A stretch of 64,000 nucleotides of DNA from Pyrinomonadaceae bacterium (GTDB taxonomy: Bacteria; Acidobacteriota; Blastocatellia; Pyrinomonadales; Pyrinomonadaceae), in NCBI GenBank assembly GCA_017983495.1, contig JAGOBH010000001.1, positions 744,001 through 808,000 on the forward strand, in the 5' to 3' direction. The stretch's first letter is position 1. The number at the start of each line of letters is the position of its first letter. Positions 46,995 to 56,248 of the stretch are shown piece after piece. Position numbers and translations under genes: made by a program. Under the pieces are notes generated by a model, which made no database searches, had not been told where the DNA came from, and saw only the letters and a list, made by a program, of their open reading frames with translations.

Positions 46995-47031
46995 AGGGAT
47001 AGATCGCCGGAATGAGGGAATTGTAGCTGAC

Positions 47032-47448
47032 CTATCCCGTGACCTTTTTGGCCGAATCGGCGATCAACTGCTCAAGGATGACCTCGTCAACATCAGTGAG
47101 TTTCTTGATGTGCAAACAGCCGCCCGCGGCCTTGTGTTTGCCGAGCTTTGCGAGCAGCTCTGCCTGGTTTGGAGCTCCGTTGAGCACATAGAGAGTGAGG
47201 CTAGCCTTTCGCGGCGAAAATCCGGTGATGAGCCAATCGAGTTCGCTGCCGTCGCTGCGGAATACTTTACGATTTCCAAACCCGACGATCGCCGCACCCC
47301 ACATTTTCGCCGGCTCGCCGGTCACCTTCTTGAATATCTCGAGCACGCAGAATGCATCGGTTCGCCGCTGTTCGTCATCGACCGACGCGAGGAAATCCTC
47401 GACGCTCGCGTCGTTTTCCGAGGTCTTGATCACAACCTTTTTTGCCAT
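47032..47448 (-). CDS. DUF1801 (YdhG-like) protein
   Basis: The product has 138 residues from the ATG at 47446-47448. Earlier in-frame starts add 17 unlike residues. The DUF1801 pattern is clear: TSENDASVEDFLASVDDEQRRTDAFCVLEIFKKVTGEPAKMWGAAIVGFG, then SGFSPRKASLTLYV-like strands and CLHIKKLTDVDEVILEQLI. The family has an SufE/NifU-like or DNA-linked fold but no proven role. It is upstream of, and divergent from, tRNA-Asn. Confidence 0.85.
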   Translation of the reverse strand: MAKKVVIKTSENDASVEDFLASVDDEQRRTDAFCVLEIFKKVTGEPAKMWGAAIVGFGNRKVFRSDGSELDWLITGFSPRKASLTLYVLNGAPNQAELLAKLGKHKAAGGCLHIKKLTDVDEVILEQLIADSAKKVTG

Positions 47449-47505
47449 AATTGCAATAAGGATAAGCCCGTTTCGCAGAAAATTACAAGGGCTTTCCAAA
47501 TATAC

Positions 47506-47534
47506 TTGACAATCCCTGCCTAAATTTCTAATCT
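47506..47534 (+). promoter_or_regulatory. Sigma-70 type promoter of tRNA-Asn
   Basis: TTGACA (47506-47511), a 17-base spacer and TAATCT (47529-47534) lie about 30 bases before the tRNA. Confidence 0.7.
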
Positions 47535-47563
47535 TTAAGTTCGCCTGAGATGGCGTGCCATAT

Positions 47564-47638
<75 letters not shown>

Positions 47639-47654
47639 ATTAAATCAATACTTT

Positions 47655-47681
47655 AGCCTGTCAATAATTGACAGGCTTTTG
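47655..47681 (+). terminator. Rho-independent terminator of tRNA-Asn
   Basis: AGCCTGTCAA pairs perfectly with TTGACAGGCT across a 3-base loop, and TTTT follows. Confidence 0.9.
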
Positions 47682-47772
47682 TAATTTGACTAGAAAGTTA
47701 ACTGACACTATTCAGGTATTTGAGAGCGGTATTATTAGTGTAAGCTTATTGCAACGAAATGGAGGAAAATGA

Positions 47773-48171
47773 ATGTTCAAGAAAAGTATTTTTCTGGCGA
47801 CTATGTCGCTAGCCATGACATTAGGATTGTTTTTGACCACGAATGCCCAGAGTGGCCAATACCTGGGTAGCCGAAACGTAACTGACCGGTTAAATCATGA
47901 TCGGATCATCGTAACGTCCTCGAAGGGAGGGGTTCGGCGTATTCAGCTGAGAGTGTCAAGGCGGCCCGTCACGTTCTACAGGGTCGTCGTACGCTACGCG
48001 ACGGGCGGCGACGATCGTATTCCGCTTCGGAAAACCATTCGATCCGGCGGTGCATCAAGTTGGCTCAGTCTGCCCGGCGGCAACCGAAGAATAAGAACCG
48101 TTGAGTTCTGGTACAACGCCAGGTCATTCGTTGGCGGGACGGCCCGCGTTTCTCTTTACGGCCGACGTTAG
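47773..48171 (+). CDS. Secreted DUF2541-like protein
   Basis: The product has 132 residues; the start is set by GGAGG seven bases upstream. The signal peptide ends TTNAQS. The mature part is a basic beta sandwich: DRIIVTSSKGGVRRIQLRVSRRPVTFYRVVVRYATGGDD, then IRTVEFWYNARSF and a basic end. This pattern occurs in small secreted DUF2541-type proteins of unknown role. The 48172-48570 region after it shows no gene I can support. Confidence 0.75.
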   Translation: MFKKSIFLATMSLAMTLGLFLTTNAQSGQYLGSRNVTDRLNHDRIIVTSSKGGVRRIQLRVSRRPVTFYRVVVRYATGGDDRIPLRKTIRSGGASSWLSLPGGNRRIRTVEFWYNARSFVGGTARVSLYGRR

Positions 48172-48576
48172 TAACAGGGCGTTTTGGGCGTTCAACGCTT
48201 CGCTGGTTCCGGTAAATTCGTATCCGGCTCTGCAGCGATCGTTGCGACGGCTCAAAAATTATCCATTTCCGCCAACGCCGATGGCAAAAAACGGGCCGAC
48301 GGGATCTGTATCGGAATCCGCGACAGAAGCTGTTCCGAAAATCCCGTCCCGTCCTTACGTCGAGCCTAGCGTTTCGCTAAAGTATTGGTTGAAGCTATAT
48401 CCATATAGTCGAAATCGACGCATTAACTGTCCCGTTTCAAAGACTAAACGTAAAAGGGATATGACCGCTTCCTAGCTAGCGCCCCGCCTGAATTCAGATT
48501 TGTGGCCGCGCCGGATTCGCCATTGTGACATTGAGACGTTTCCGTCACCTGCCTGAGTCGGGAAGTGCTCTGCGAC

Positions 48577-48609
48577 TTGACATATTACTATATCCCGATA
48601 TAGTAATAT
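48577..48609 (+). promoter_or_regulatory. Promoter with palindromic operator of the DUF302 gene
   Basis: TTGACA (48577-48582), a 16-base spacer and TATAGT (48599-48604) form a good promoter. A palindrome with 13-bp arms, ATATTACTATATC and its complement around CC (48582-48609), covers the spacer and -10. A repressor dimer binding there would block the polymerase. The regulator is not identified. Confidence 0.7.
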
Positions 48610-48691
48610 ATATACACGATCGTGGAAATATAGTCAGCCCGGCAAGGCTTTCTGATCGTGAAAATGATAAAAGGGACGAAAGGAGATGATC

Positions 48692-49108
48692 ATGCCAAAT
48701 TCTGCCATTGCAACGAAAAAATACGGATCGACCCGCAACGTCGAGGCAAATTTTGACCAGGCGGTCGAGCGAACGGTCGCGGCCCTTGCGACCGAGGGGT
48801 TCGGGGTCCTGTCCGAGATCCGCATCGACGAAAAACTAAAAGAAAAGCTCGGTGTCGACTTTCGAAAGTACGTGATCCTGGGCGCATGTAATCCGCCGCT
48901 TGCATACAAAACTCTGCAGCAGGATATGAACATAGGCCTTTTGCTGCCGTGCAACGTGGTCGTATACGAAGCGGATCAGGCGGGAGAATGCGTCATCGCA
49001 GCGGTCGACGCACAGGCGATGATGTCAGTCGTCGGTGAAAGCGCCGAGATCAAGCAGGTTGCCCTCGATGTAAACGAACGGCTCGCGAGAGTGCTTGCGA
49101 GCGTCTGA
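48692..49108 (+). CDS. DUF302 protein
   Basis: The product has 138 residues from the ATG at 48692, with AGGAG six bases upstream (an ATG two codons earlier is too close to it). DUF302 features are NFDQAVERTVAALATEGFGVLSEIRIDEKLKEKLGVDFRKYVILGACNPPLAYKTL and LLLPCNVVVYE. The family is a small domain of unknown function, often in stress or sulfur-related loci. It leads the stress-type cluster here and probably shares a transcript with the TlpA-like gene 52 bases downstream. Confidence 0.92.
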   Translation: MPNSAIATKKYGSTRNVEANFDQAVERTVAALATEGFGVLSEIRIDEKLKEKLGVDFRKYVILGACNPPLAYKTLQQDMNIGLLLPCNVVVYEADQAGECVIAAVDAQAMMSVVGESAEIKQVALDVNERLARVLASV

Positions 49109-49160
49109 CATCCGTTTTGAATCACGGCCTTCGCGGCACCTCCACCGCGGTATAAAAAAT

Positions 49161-49736
49161 ATGACAGACAAAACGGCGACAGTTAATTCTGGGCCGCCTT
49201 TGAAAGAGGCGACACTTCGCAGCAAAGTTCTCGGATGGCTTGGATACGCCGCCGTGATGGCGGCGATCCTGTTTTTCTTTGCCCCCGAATCGTGGTGGCA
49301 GTTTGGCGTGGCTCCGGTCAGCGAAAGAAAGGTCTCATCCATCCTTCGAGCGCCCGTCCTTGACGGCGGCGAATGGGACATCGCTGAACATCGCGGCAAG
49401 GTCGTGGTCGTCAATTATTGGGCAACATGGTGTGCGCCATGCCGTTTCGAAACCCCGGGCCTCGTCCGTTTTGCCGAAGGATATAAAGACCGCGGCGTTG
49501 AGATCGTCGGCATCAGCATGGATGACGATCGTTCGGCCATCGCGCCGTTCATATCGTCTTACGGCATAAAGTATCCGACCCTTCTACCCGGAGTGGACAC
49601 TAACCTGCCTCCGGACGGGATGCCGCTGCCCACGACCTTCCTTTATGACAAGGAGGGCAGGCTCTCAAAGAAATACACGGGTATCGTTCTCGAATCAACC
49701 CTCAGCAGCGACGTCGACGCGCTTCTCGCGGAGTGA
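49161..49736 (+). CDS. TlpA/ResA-like membrane-anchored thioredoxin
   Basis: The product has 191 residues from the ATG at 49161; an earlier in-frame start adds 22 unlikely residues and overlaps DUF302. Residues 28-50 are a membrane anchor (LGWLGYAAVMAAILFFFAP). The redox motif WCAPC lies near residue 98 after VVVVNYWAT, and the cis-Pro is in PLPTTFLYD. It probably faces the periplasm and reduces disulfides, for instance in cytochrome maturation. Confidence 0.88.
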   Translation: MTDKTATVNSGPPLKEATLRSKVLGWLGYAAVMAAILFFFAPESWWQFGVAPVSERKVSSILRAPVLDGGEWDIAEHRGKVVVVNYWATWCAPCRFETPGLVRFAEGYKDRGVEIVGISMDDDRSAIAPFISSYGIKYPTLLPGVDTNLPPDGMPLPTTFLYDKEGRLSKKYTGIVLESTLSSDVDALLAE

Positions 49737-49745
49737 AAAAGCGGC

Positions 49746-51197
49746 TTAGAACGAATACGATGCCCCCAAATTCAAGTGGTTTGAGTTCCGGCGGCCGCTG
49801 ATGAGATAGTTGGTCATCAGACGCCGAAACTCCGCACCTACGGAAAACTGCGGCGTAAATCTATAGACCATATTTCCTGCAACGACCAAATTGCGGATCC
49901 GCCAGTCGCGGTTCGTCATGCTGATCAGATCGGCATCGTTCGGATCATCGACACCTATCGATCCGTAGATGCCCAGCCGATCTTTTGCGACCGGCGGCGT
50001 AAAACCGAGCTGCATCCAGCCGCCGCGTGTGCCGATCGAACGGACTCCGCCGGCGACGAGTGACGAACCCTGCCGGTACGCAAAATCATTGTTGTAGCTC
50101 TGAAAAACGCCGGCCTGAAAACCGCCAAGATCGCGGCCAAAGAATGCTTCGCCCAGTAAGGTCAGGCGGTCAGCCAAAGGGAAATTCCAATCAAGTGCGA
50201 CGCCGACCGAATCTATGTCGTTTCGGACATTTGTCGTGCCGGTGAAGACCCTCGATCGGCCATAGTGACCCGAGATCGCGACCGAGCCGGACTTTTTCGT
50301 TCCAAACCAGGCTTTGTCAGAGTATGCGAAACGACTCTGGAAAAACGGCACATTCGATGCGGCACCGCTTGTCGGCTGAAGTGCGAACGCCGCGTTCGTC
50401 GCAAAATCGCCCGTTTGCGGTGCCAGGATCGCACCTTGCCAGGTGAAGTGATCTCCGAGTTTTCGGTCGACCCGAACCTGCGGCAGACGTGCCCAATTGT
50501 TTCCGGCAGCGGCCATCTGCGGGTTACCGGCAGTCGCCATCGAAACCGGATTTACCGGAGCAAAGACCATCCAATCTTGTCCTACGGTGACCGCAGTTCG
50601 CTCCCAGTCCAATCGGGCGTATGCCAAGCGGACGCGAAATACGCCCATATTCTCACCGATACCGACCGACGGAAAACCGCCAAAGAAATCACCCTCGATC
50701 ACGGCTCCGAGTCGGGCACTGCCGACTTTCGCTCCTTCGAGCCGTAAGCCAAGCCGCGTCTGGCGAACACTTGCGCTGACATTTCCCGTGCCGGTTGGCG
50801 TTGCAAATGCCGGCACGTCGGCGTTATTCGTGCCGCCGCTGTTGCTGAAGGCGTTAAAGAACAGAATGCCGTACGGCGTCAGTCGGGCGCTGCCGATATC
50901 GACACCGAGATCCTTTTTCTTCTCGGGTGCGGGTTCAGGTTTTGCGGGCACAGCGGCGGCGGGCTTTGCCGCCGTGGCGTCTGCAGGGACGTCTACCTTA
51001 TTTGCTGTTGGTTGCGGCTCATTGGCCTTTTGCAGCTTCGCAAGCTCAACCGTGATCGTCTTTAGTTGTGCCTCAAGCTCGGTGACTCGTTTCAGCAGAT
51101 CAGCGACCGTTGGCTGATCAACTGTCTGGGCACGCAGAGCGTTCGCAAATATCACAACAAATGCGATCGAAATAATTGCTGTCAGGAATTTTCTCAT
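49746..51197 (-). CDS. DcaP-like outer-membrane porin
   Basis: The product has 483 residues. A signal peptide ends NALRAQ. Residues 30-60 are a short coiled coil (LKRVTELEAQLKTITVELAKL), then a Pro/Ala-rich linker. From about 95 the sequence alternates as beta strands (LTPYGILFFNAF, RQTRLGLRLEG, FRVRLAYARLDW) and ends in a terminal Phe (GASYSF), the barrel signal. The layout is that of trimeric DcaP-type porins, which take up small solutes. The substrate is unknown. Confidence 0.83.
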   Translation of the reverse strand: MRKFLTAIISIAFVVIFANALRAQTVDQPTVADLLKRVTELEAQLKTITVELAKLQKANEPQPTANKVDVPADATAAKPAAAVPAKPEPAPEKKKDLGVDIGSARLTPYGILFFNAFSNSGGTNNADVPAFATPTGTGNVSASVRQTRLGLRLEGAKVGSARLGAVIEGDFFGGFPSVGIGENMGVFRVRLAYARLDWERTAVTVGQDWMVFAPVNPVSMATAGNPQMAAAGNNWARLPQVRVDRKLGDHFTWQGAILAPQTGDFATNAAFALQPTSGAASNVPFFQSRFAYSDKAWFGTKKSGSVAISGHYGRSRVFTGTTNVRNDIDSVGVALDWNFPLADRLTLLGEAFFGRDLGGFQAGVFQSYNNDFAYRQGSSLVAGGVRSIGTRGGWMQLGFTPPVAKDRLGIYGSIGVDDPNDADLISMTNRDWRIRNLVVAGNMVYRFTPQFSVGAEFRRLMTNYLISGRRNSNHLNLGASYSF

Positions 51198-51499
51198 CGT
51201 GATACCTCAAGTAAGTCTAAGGATTATCAGCTTTCATCGCATCTGTTTATGATTCGCATCACAAAGCGCTAAATATATTGTTTCTCGGGACCGTCGTCTG
51301 TCTTTGATCCGGCGAGGCCTTGAAGGCGCGTGTCGACAAACGGACGGCCTTCCCGCTCGGAGCCTTTCCGTCTCAGAAGAAAGTACGCCGCCACGGTTGA
51401 CACCGATGATACAATAAGTGTTACCAGCCGAGCTCTTTGACAACTTAACTGTGCAGGTCGGCCAACGTGCCGGAAACCCGAAAAAAATTTGAAAAAACG

Positions 51500-52129
51500 G
51501 TGGGACAGCGGGACAGTTGGCGTAAAGTCAGCAATTAGAACGTTTAGCCTGTCCCAACGAACCTAGTTTATCTGTCCCAGATACGTAAAGTGTTGATGGA
51601 ACAAATGTTAATAATGTTTCGCATTATTAAAGATTCCTACTTAGTAGGAAATAGTGGGAAAGAGTAGGAAAATGACGAATTTCGGATGTTCGAATTCGCC
51701 GAAGAGCCAACTAATGTTGGTACTCAAAACTCTCTGCGAAAAACTCTCCGGTTTCGGCGTGGAACGGATCTTTAACGCTGAGTTCGCTGAGGTCGCAGAG
51801 AAGAGGGCAAAGTTCAAAGTAAAAGGTTAAAGAACCAATGTCGAGCCGGCGGATTTGGGGCTTGGGACTTGGGGCCTGGGACTTCTGAGGCTCGCCCATG
51901 TGGGAACTTGTTGGGACAAACGGGACAGCGGGCGTTATCGCTCTAACTGGAGCGATAACAACAGTTAGCGTTTTTGGCGGTAGGAAAGATTCCTACTATT
52001 TCCCACTAAGTAGGAATATTTCCCACCATTTTCTCCAAGACCTTCTGGGGAAAAAGAAGCTGTTTCGGCTCCGTACGACCGTCTCGACGTAGTGGAAGAG
52101 TCGGCTAATTGTGGACGTCTAAACTCTCG
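51500..52129 (+). repeat. Composite intergenic repeat, locus B (two units)
   Basis: The gap 51198-52217 has no gene. Unit 1: GGGACAGCGGGACAG box (51502-51516), palindrome TTCCTACTTAGTAGGAA (51634-51650), then GAAGAGCCAACTAATGTTGG (51701-51720). Unit 2: GTGGGAACTTG...GGGACAG box (51900-51928), palindrome with arms ATTCCTACT and AGTAGGAAT (51989-52017), then a diverged GAAGAGTCGGCTAATTGTGG box (from 52095). Between the units is a run of GGGACTTGGG-type simple repeats. Order and spacing match locus A at 14 kb. Confidence 0.75.
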
Positions 52130-52217
52130 GCATGAAGTTCATCGTTCACCCAGCGAGAGCGCAGATGTACGGTCAGCGGAGCGAACCGCTCAACGCTTAT
52201 TCGCCTTGCTCCGAGGC

Positions 52218-52547
52218 TTAACTTTCGGAACAGGCTTTGGTATTGCGGGCGATAAGCCAGCCGACAAAAATACCGAGTCCCATGCCAACGCCAAATGTGA
52301 TCCCGACCGATGCGAACGGATCCTTTTTGATGCGATGAGCAGTGTCCTCGACCAGATCTTCGGCGGCATAAACTCCGCGTTTGACCATACGCTTTGCGTC
52401 AACCATGCCGTCTTCGATAGCGAGCGTTGCCCGCTCTTTCAGACGATCGACGTCCAAGGCGACCGGCACCATCCGCTCGGCCAGATCAACAGCATTTTTT
52501 AAGACACCGTTCTTTCTATGTGTTGTTTCGTTTGCTTGAGCTAACAT
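52218..52547 (-). CDS. DUF883-like membrane-anchored protein
   Basis: The product has 109 residues from the ATG at 52545-52547, with GGGAGG six bases upstream. A charged helical region (RLKERATLAIEDGMVDAKRMVKRGVYAAEDLVEDTAHRIKKDP) ends in one membrane segment (FASVGITFGVGMGLGIFVGWLIA) and a short tail. It is a weaker match to the same ElaB/YqjD-type family as the protein at 37117. A stress or ribosome-binding role is inferred. Confidence 0.7.
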   Translation of the reverse strand: MLAQANETTHRKNGVLKNAVDLAERMVPVALDVDRLKERATLAIEDGMVDAKRMVKRGVYAAEDLVEDTAHRIKKDPFASVGITFGVGMGLGIFVGWLIARNTKACSES

Positions 52548-52843
52548 TTCAACCTCCCGACCGTTCCCGCTAAAACGGTCTGATATTTGCTCCCTCAATA
52601 AAAGGGCGCGCAAGTCACGTGCCGAATGATAATTCGTTCAAGAGCCCCATATTTGCTGGTTCAGTTGACTTGCCGAGGCGACTTCTCGCAGCCGGGTATG
52701 TAAAAACTCGCGCCCCGTTCAGGTTTGGCCGCTGATCCGTCCTAAACGCCATCACCCGAGGCGTGAAAACGGCTCGTTTACTGGTCTTCGCAATGCGGCG
52801 AGTCGGGCACGGCGCTTGCGTTTTATATTTCTGAGGTGATGAT

Positions 52844-53362
52844 ATGAACAGCACAAAGCGTTATACAGATCAGACCTTTACCAAGCGTGTCGATCATGAG
52901 GGCGGTGCCCGGCGGGCGGCGATGAAACTCAGTGAACCGGCATTTTGCCCGCGATGCGAATCGCTCTACAGTGACGGGCACTGGTTTAGCCCGACCATCG
53001 CTCGCGAAACTGCCAAGCACGAACAATGGCGGCCTGCGACCGAAACAGTCTGTCCCGCGTGTAAACAGATCGAGAACCATATTGTCGGCGGTTATGTGAC
53101 GATGAGCGGCGGGTTTATTGCTAAACACCACGATGAGATCATCAATCTGATCGAGAACGAAGCGAACCGGGCGGCCGAGGACAATCCTCTGTCGCGTGTC
53201 ATGCAGCTCAGCGATTCCGGTGACAAGACCATAATCGAAACTACGACCGAGCATCTTGCCCAGCGTCTGGGTCATGCTCTGAACAAGGCGTATTCCGGCG
53301 AGGTCAAATACGATTTCTCGCATGAGAACAAGGTGGCGAGGGTAAACTGGCATCGCGACTAG
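52844..53362 (+). CDS. BCAM0308-family protein
   Basis: The product has 172 residues. GAGGTGAT precedes the start. Two Cys pairs (CPRC and CPAC, about 36 apart) form a likely zinc site, followed by GGYVTMSGGFIAKHHDEIINLIENEANRAAEDNPLSRVMQL and a C-terminal part (TTTEHLAQRLGHALNKAYSGEVKY). This matches the BCAM0308 family, named from a low-oxygen gene of Burkholderia cenocepacia. It is 62 bases upstream of a P-type ATPase gene. The function is unknown; a link to oxygen or stress response is inferred from the name-giving locus. Confidence 0.88.
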   Translation: MNSTKRYTDQTFTKRVDHEGGARRAAMKLSEPAFCPRCESLYSDGHWFSPTIARETAKHEQWRPATETVCPACKQIENHIVGGYVTMSGGFIAKHHDEIINLIENEANRAAEDNPLSRVMQLSDSGDKTIIETTTEHLAQRLGHALNKAYSGEVKYDFSHENKVARVNWHRD

Positions 53363-53424
53363 ATCGCGGTCCCGAATATGAGTGACAGGCAATACTGGGC
53401 CGGCGATAGTGAGCAAACAGTTTA

Positions 53425-56133
53425 ATGGCAAAAACACCAACTGATCCTGTTTACGGCACTCAGCGGACCGGTGGCGGCTTGAGTTGCGCTTACGGGAATT
53501 CACATGGCGTCGACGGCCTAATCATCGCTGATGAACTCGGCGTGGATATCGCCGCCGGCCTCTCTTTTAAAGAAGCGGACAAACGTCTAAAACGAGACGG
53601 TCCAAACGCACTTGCAAAAATAGCAGGCCCGGGATTGTTGCGGGTATTTCTGAGGCAGTTCGCCAATATTGTTGTCTGGCTCTTGCTTGCCGCAACCGTC
53701 GTCGCGTGGTTTACCAACGGCATCCCTGAGGCCGTCGCCATATTTACGGTGTTGATCATCAATGCCGTTGTCGGCTTTGTGATCGAATGGCGTGCCGGAA
53801 AGGCCATCGATGCCCTGAAAGATCAGACCCGCATAGCCGCACGGGTTCGGCGTGGAGGATTGGAAAGTGTTGTCGACGCCGTTAACCTCGTCGTCGGGGA
53901 CATCGTCATTCTGGCGGCAGGCGACCGGGTTCCTGCGGATGCCCGCTTGCTCGAAGCCGTGAATCTGCAGGCCGACGAATCCGCCCTAACGGGCGAGAGC
54001 TTTCCCGTTTCCAAATCTATCGAGTCGGTCTCGTTTTCGTCGATCCTGACCGAACGCCGTTCGATGCTCCATCTCGGAACGATGGTGACGTCCGGACGTG
54101 CATTGGCGATCGTAACTGCGACCGGCCCCCAGACAGAGCTTGGACATGTCGGCCGGTTGTTGGCAGAGACCGACGATGAACACACGCCACTCGAAAGACG
54201 TCTGGCGTGGCTCGGCAAGATCCTCGTCTATATAGTCCTCGCGATCGCGGTAATTGTGATGCTGGCGGGCCTTCTCCGCGGCGATGACCCGGCGATGATG
54301 TTGGAGGTATCGATCAGCCTCGCGGTGGCGGCAATACCCGAGGGCCTGCCGGCGATAACCACGCTGATCCTCGCCTTGGGCGTCCTGCGGATGGCCCAAA
54401 GGCGTGCGATCGTGCGAAAGCTCTCAGCCGTCGAGGCTCTCGGCAGCACGACCGTCATCTGTACTGATAAGACCGGAACGCTGACCGAGAACCGGATGAC
54501 CGTGACGGAGTATGGGCTCGCAGACGGAAACGTGGTCGAACCCGGAGAAGGCGAAACCTCTAACGATATTCTGAAACGTCTGATGCTGGTCAGTGTGCTA
54601 TGCAATGATGCGGCATTCGATAGCGATGCCTCGGGAAAGGAGACGGTAGGCGACCCGACCGAGATCGCTCTGCTGGTTGCGGCTCGGGATCTGCTTCCGG
54701 ATATGGCTGCCGTGCGAGGGAGTTTTGAAAAGATCCGTGAGGTGCCGTTCGACTCAGCATCGATGCGGATGATCACCGTCTTTAGAGATCAAGCCGCCGG
54801 TACGCTGACCGCCATGGCGAAGGGTGCCCCGAGGGTCATTCTTGAGATGTGCTCGGAATACGCGTCGGGCAGGAAATCTGCCGAGGCACTCGACGATGCG
54901 GGGCGACTGCGGTTTCTGGCTGTCAACGAAGAGATGGCGGGACGCGGCCTGCGGGTGCTCGCGATCGCAGAAAAAGCGATGGCGGACGAAAGCGGAGATA
55001 TCGACGCGGGATACACGTTTCTCGGCGTAGCCGGTATGAGCGATCCACCGCGTGCCGGGGTAGGCGAGGCGATCGAAGCTGCACGCTTGGCAGGTATTCG
55101 GATCGTAATGCTCACCGGTGATCAGGCGATGACCGCCCGGGCGATCGCCAGGGAGCTAAGGCTTGCCGGCGACGATGAGATATTCTCGATGCACGCCAGC
55201 GAGGTTCGCGATGCCGACGACGCCGCCCTGACCGAGGCGGCCCGCCGGGTGCACGTATTTTCAAGAGTATCGCCGGAGGACAAGCTGCGGATAGTCGAAC
55301 TGCTGCAGAACGCCGGACAGATAGTCGCGGTCACCGGGGACGGTATAAACGATGCTCCTGCGCTGAAAAGAGCCGACATCGGCGTCGCAATGGGAATGCG
55401 CGGAACCGAGGTCGCCAAGGAAGCCGCCGATATCGTGCTGACGGACGACAATTTCTCGACGATCATCAACGCTATCGAAGGCGGACGGATGATCTACGCG
55501 AATATCACCAAGTTCGTGCATATGATGTTTTCGCACAATCTGGGCGAGGTCCTGGTCATCTTTGTCGCGATCATAACCGGTCTGCCGCTGCCTCTGCTGC
55601 CGCTGCAGATACTTTGGATAAACATCGTAACGGACATTTTCCCGGCACTTGCGTTGGCGGTCGAACCGGCGTCGCCGTCAACGATGAAGCGATCTCCACG
55701 CTCATCAGACGAGAACCTTCTTTCGGGGAGCTTTCTCCTGCTTATCGGCTGGCAGGGAGTAATGCTCGCAGCCATTACGCTGAGTGCATATTTGTGGGCA
55801 CTAAACGAATACGGTTCCGGCCAACATGCGAGAACGGTGGCAATGCTGGGACTCGTCGGCGTCCAGATCGGGCATACGTTCAACTGCCGTTCGCGAACGC
55901 ATTCGGCATTCAGAGGTTTCTTTGGGAACCCATACTTGTTTGGAGCGATCGCAATAGTGATCTTGCTCCAGCTGTCAGCGATATATATTCCGGCCCTAGC
56001 TCTATTGCTTGGCCTTGTCGAGCCCAACTGGAAGGATCTGGTCGCAACGCTCGGATGTGTGGTTCTGCCGATCGCGGCTGTCGAATTGTACAAGGCGATC
56101 ACCCGGTCGAGGCACGAACGCATCGCGGCGTGA
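53425..56133 (+). CDS. Cation-transporting P-type ATPase (P2 type)
   Basis: The product has 902 residues. Motifs in order: TGES (about 189-192), PEGLP in M4 (305-309), CTDKTGTLT with phosphorylated Asp348, the nucleotide domain KGAPRVIL, and GDGINDAPALKRADIGVAM. PEGLP and the length point to the Ca2+/Na+-type P2 group. The ion is not certain. The C-terminal six-helix part is present. It pumps cations out of the cytoplasm or across the inner membrane. In several bacteria such ATPases sit in low-oxygen or stress clusters, as here beside BCAM0308. Confidence 0.92.
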   Translation: MAKTPTDPVYGTQRTGGGLSCAYGNSHGVDGLIIADELGVDIAAGLSFKEADKRLKRDGPNALAKIAGPGLLRVFLRQFANIVVWLLLAATVVAWFTNGIPEAVAIFTVLIINAVVGFVIEWRAGKAIDALKDQTRIAARVRRGGLESVVDAVNLVVGDIVILAAGDRVPADARLLEAVNLQADESALTGESFPVSKSIESVSFSSILTERRSMLHLGTMVTSGRALAIVTATGPQTELGHVGRLLAETDDEHTPLERRLAWLGKILVYIVLAIAVIVMLAGLLRGDDPAMMLEVSISLAVAAIPEGLPAITTLILALGVLRMAQRRAIVRKLSAVEALGSTTVICTDKTGTLTENRMTVTEYGLADGNVVEPGEGETSNDILKRLMLVSVLCNDAAFDSDASGKETVGDPTEIALLVAARDLLPDMAAVRGSFEKIREVPFDSASMRMITVFRDQAAGTLTAMAKGAPRVILEMCSEYASGRKSAEALDDAGRLRFLAVNEEMAGRGLRVLAIAEKAMADESGDIDAGYTFLGVAGMSDPPRAGVGEAIEAARLAGIRIVMLTGDQAMTARAIARELRLAGDDEIFSMHASEVRDADDAALTEAARRVHVFSRVSPEDKLRIVELLQNAGQIVAVTGDGINDAPALKRADIGVAMGMRGTEVAKEAADIVLTDDNFSTIINAIEGGRMIYANITKFVHMMFSHNLGEVLVIFVAIITGLPLPLLPLQILWINIVTDIFPALALAVEPASPSTMKRSPRSSDENLLSGSFLLLIGWQGVMLAAITLSAYLWALNEYGSGQHARTVAMLGLVGVQIGHTFNCRSRTHSAFRGFFGNPYLFGAIAIVILLQLSAIYIPALALLLGLVEPNWKDLVATLGCVVLPIAAVELYKAITRSRHERIAA

Positions 56134-56248
56134 TCGCGATGTTTGCTAAGAAGATATGTTGGAAAATGCTCGAGTCAGGTCTTGTTTCGACCTGATATGC
56201 ACGAAGTTCAAAATTAATTAAACTAGTTATCGGTCAGTTCGGCTCGAG

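Noticed and set aside
48101..48475. Plus-strand frame of 124 codons overlapping and following the DUF2541-like gene
   Set aside because: It overlaps a clear gene, has no ribosome site and reads like non-coding sequence.
50265..51117. Long plus-strand frames opposite the porin gene
   Set aside because: They mirror the porin codons on the other strand and have no motifs.
51225..51275. Possible CRP-like site with ATCACA half upstream of the porin gene
   Set aside because: Only one half-site is good; the other half does not match.
51234..51443. Minus-strand frame before the porin gene
   Set aside because: Its composition is random and no ribosome site is seen; it lies in the repeat-rich gap.
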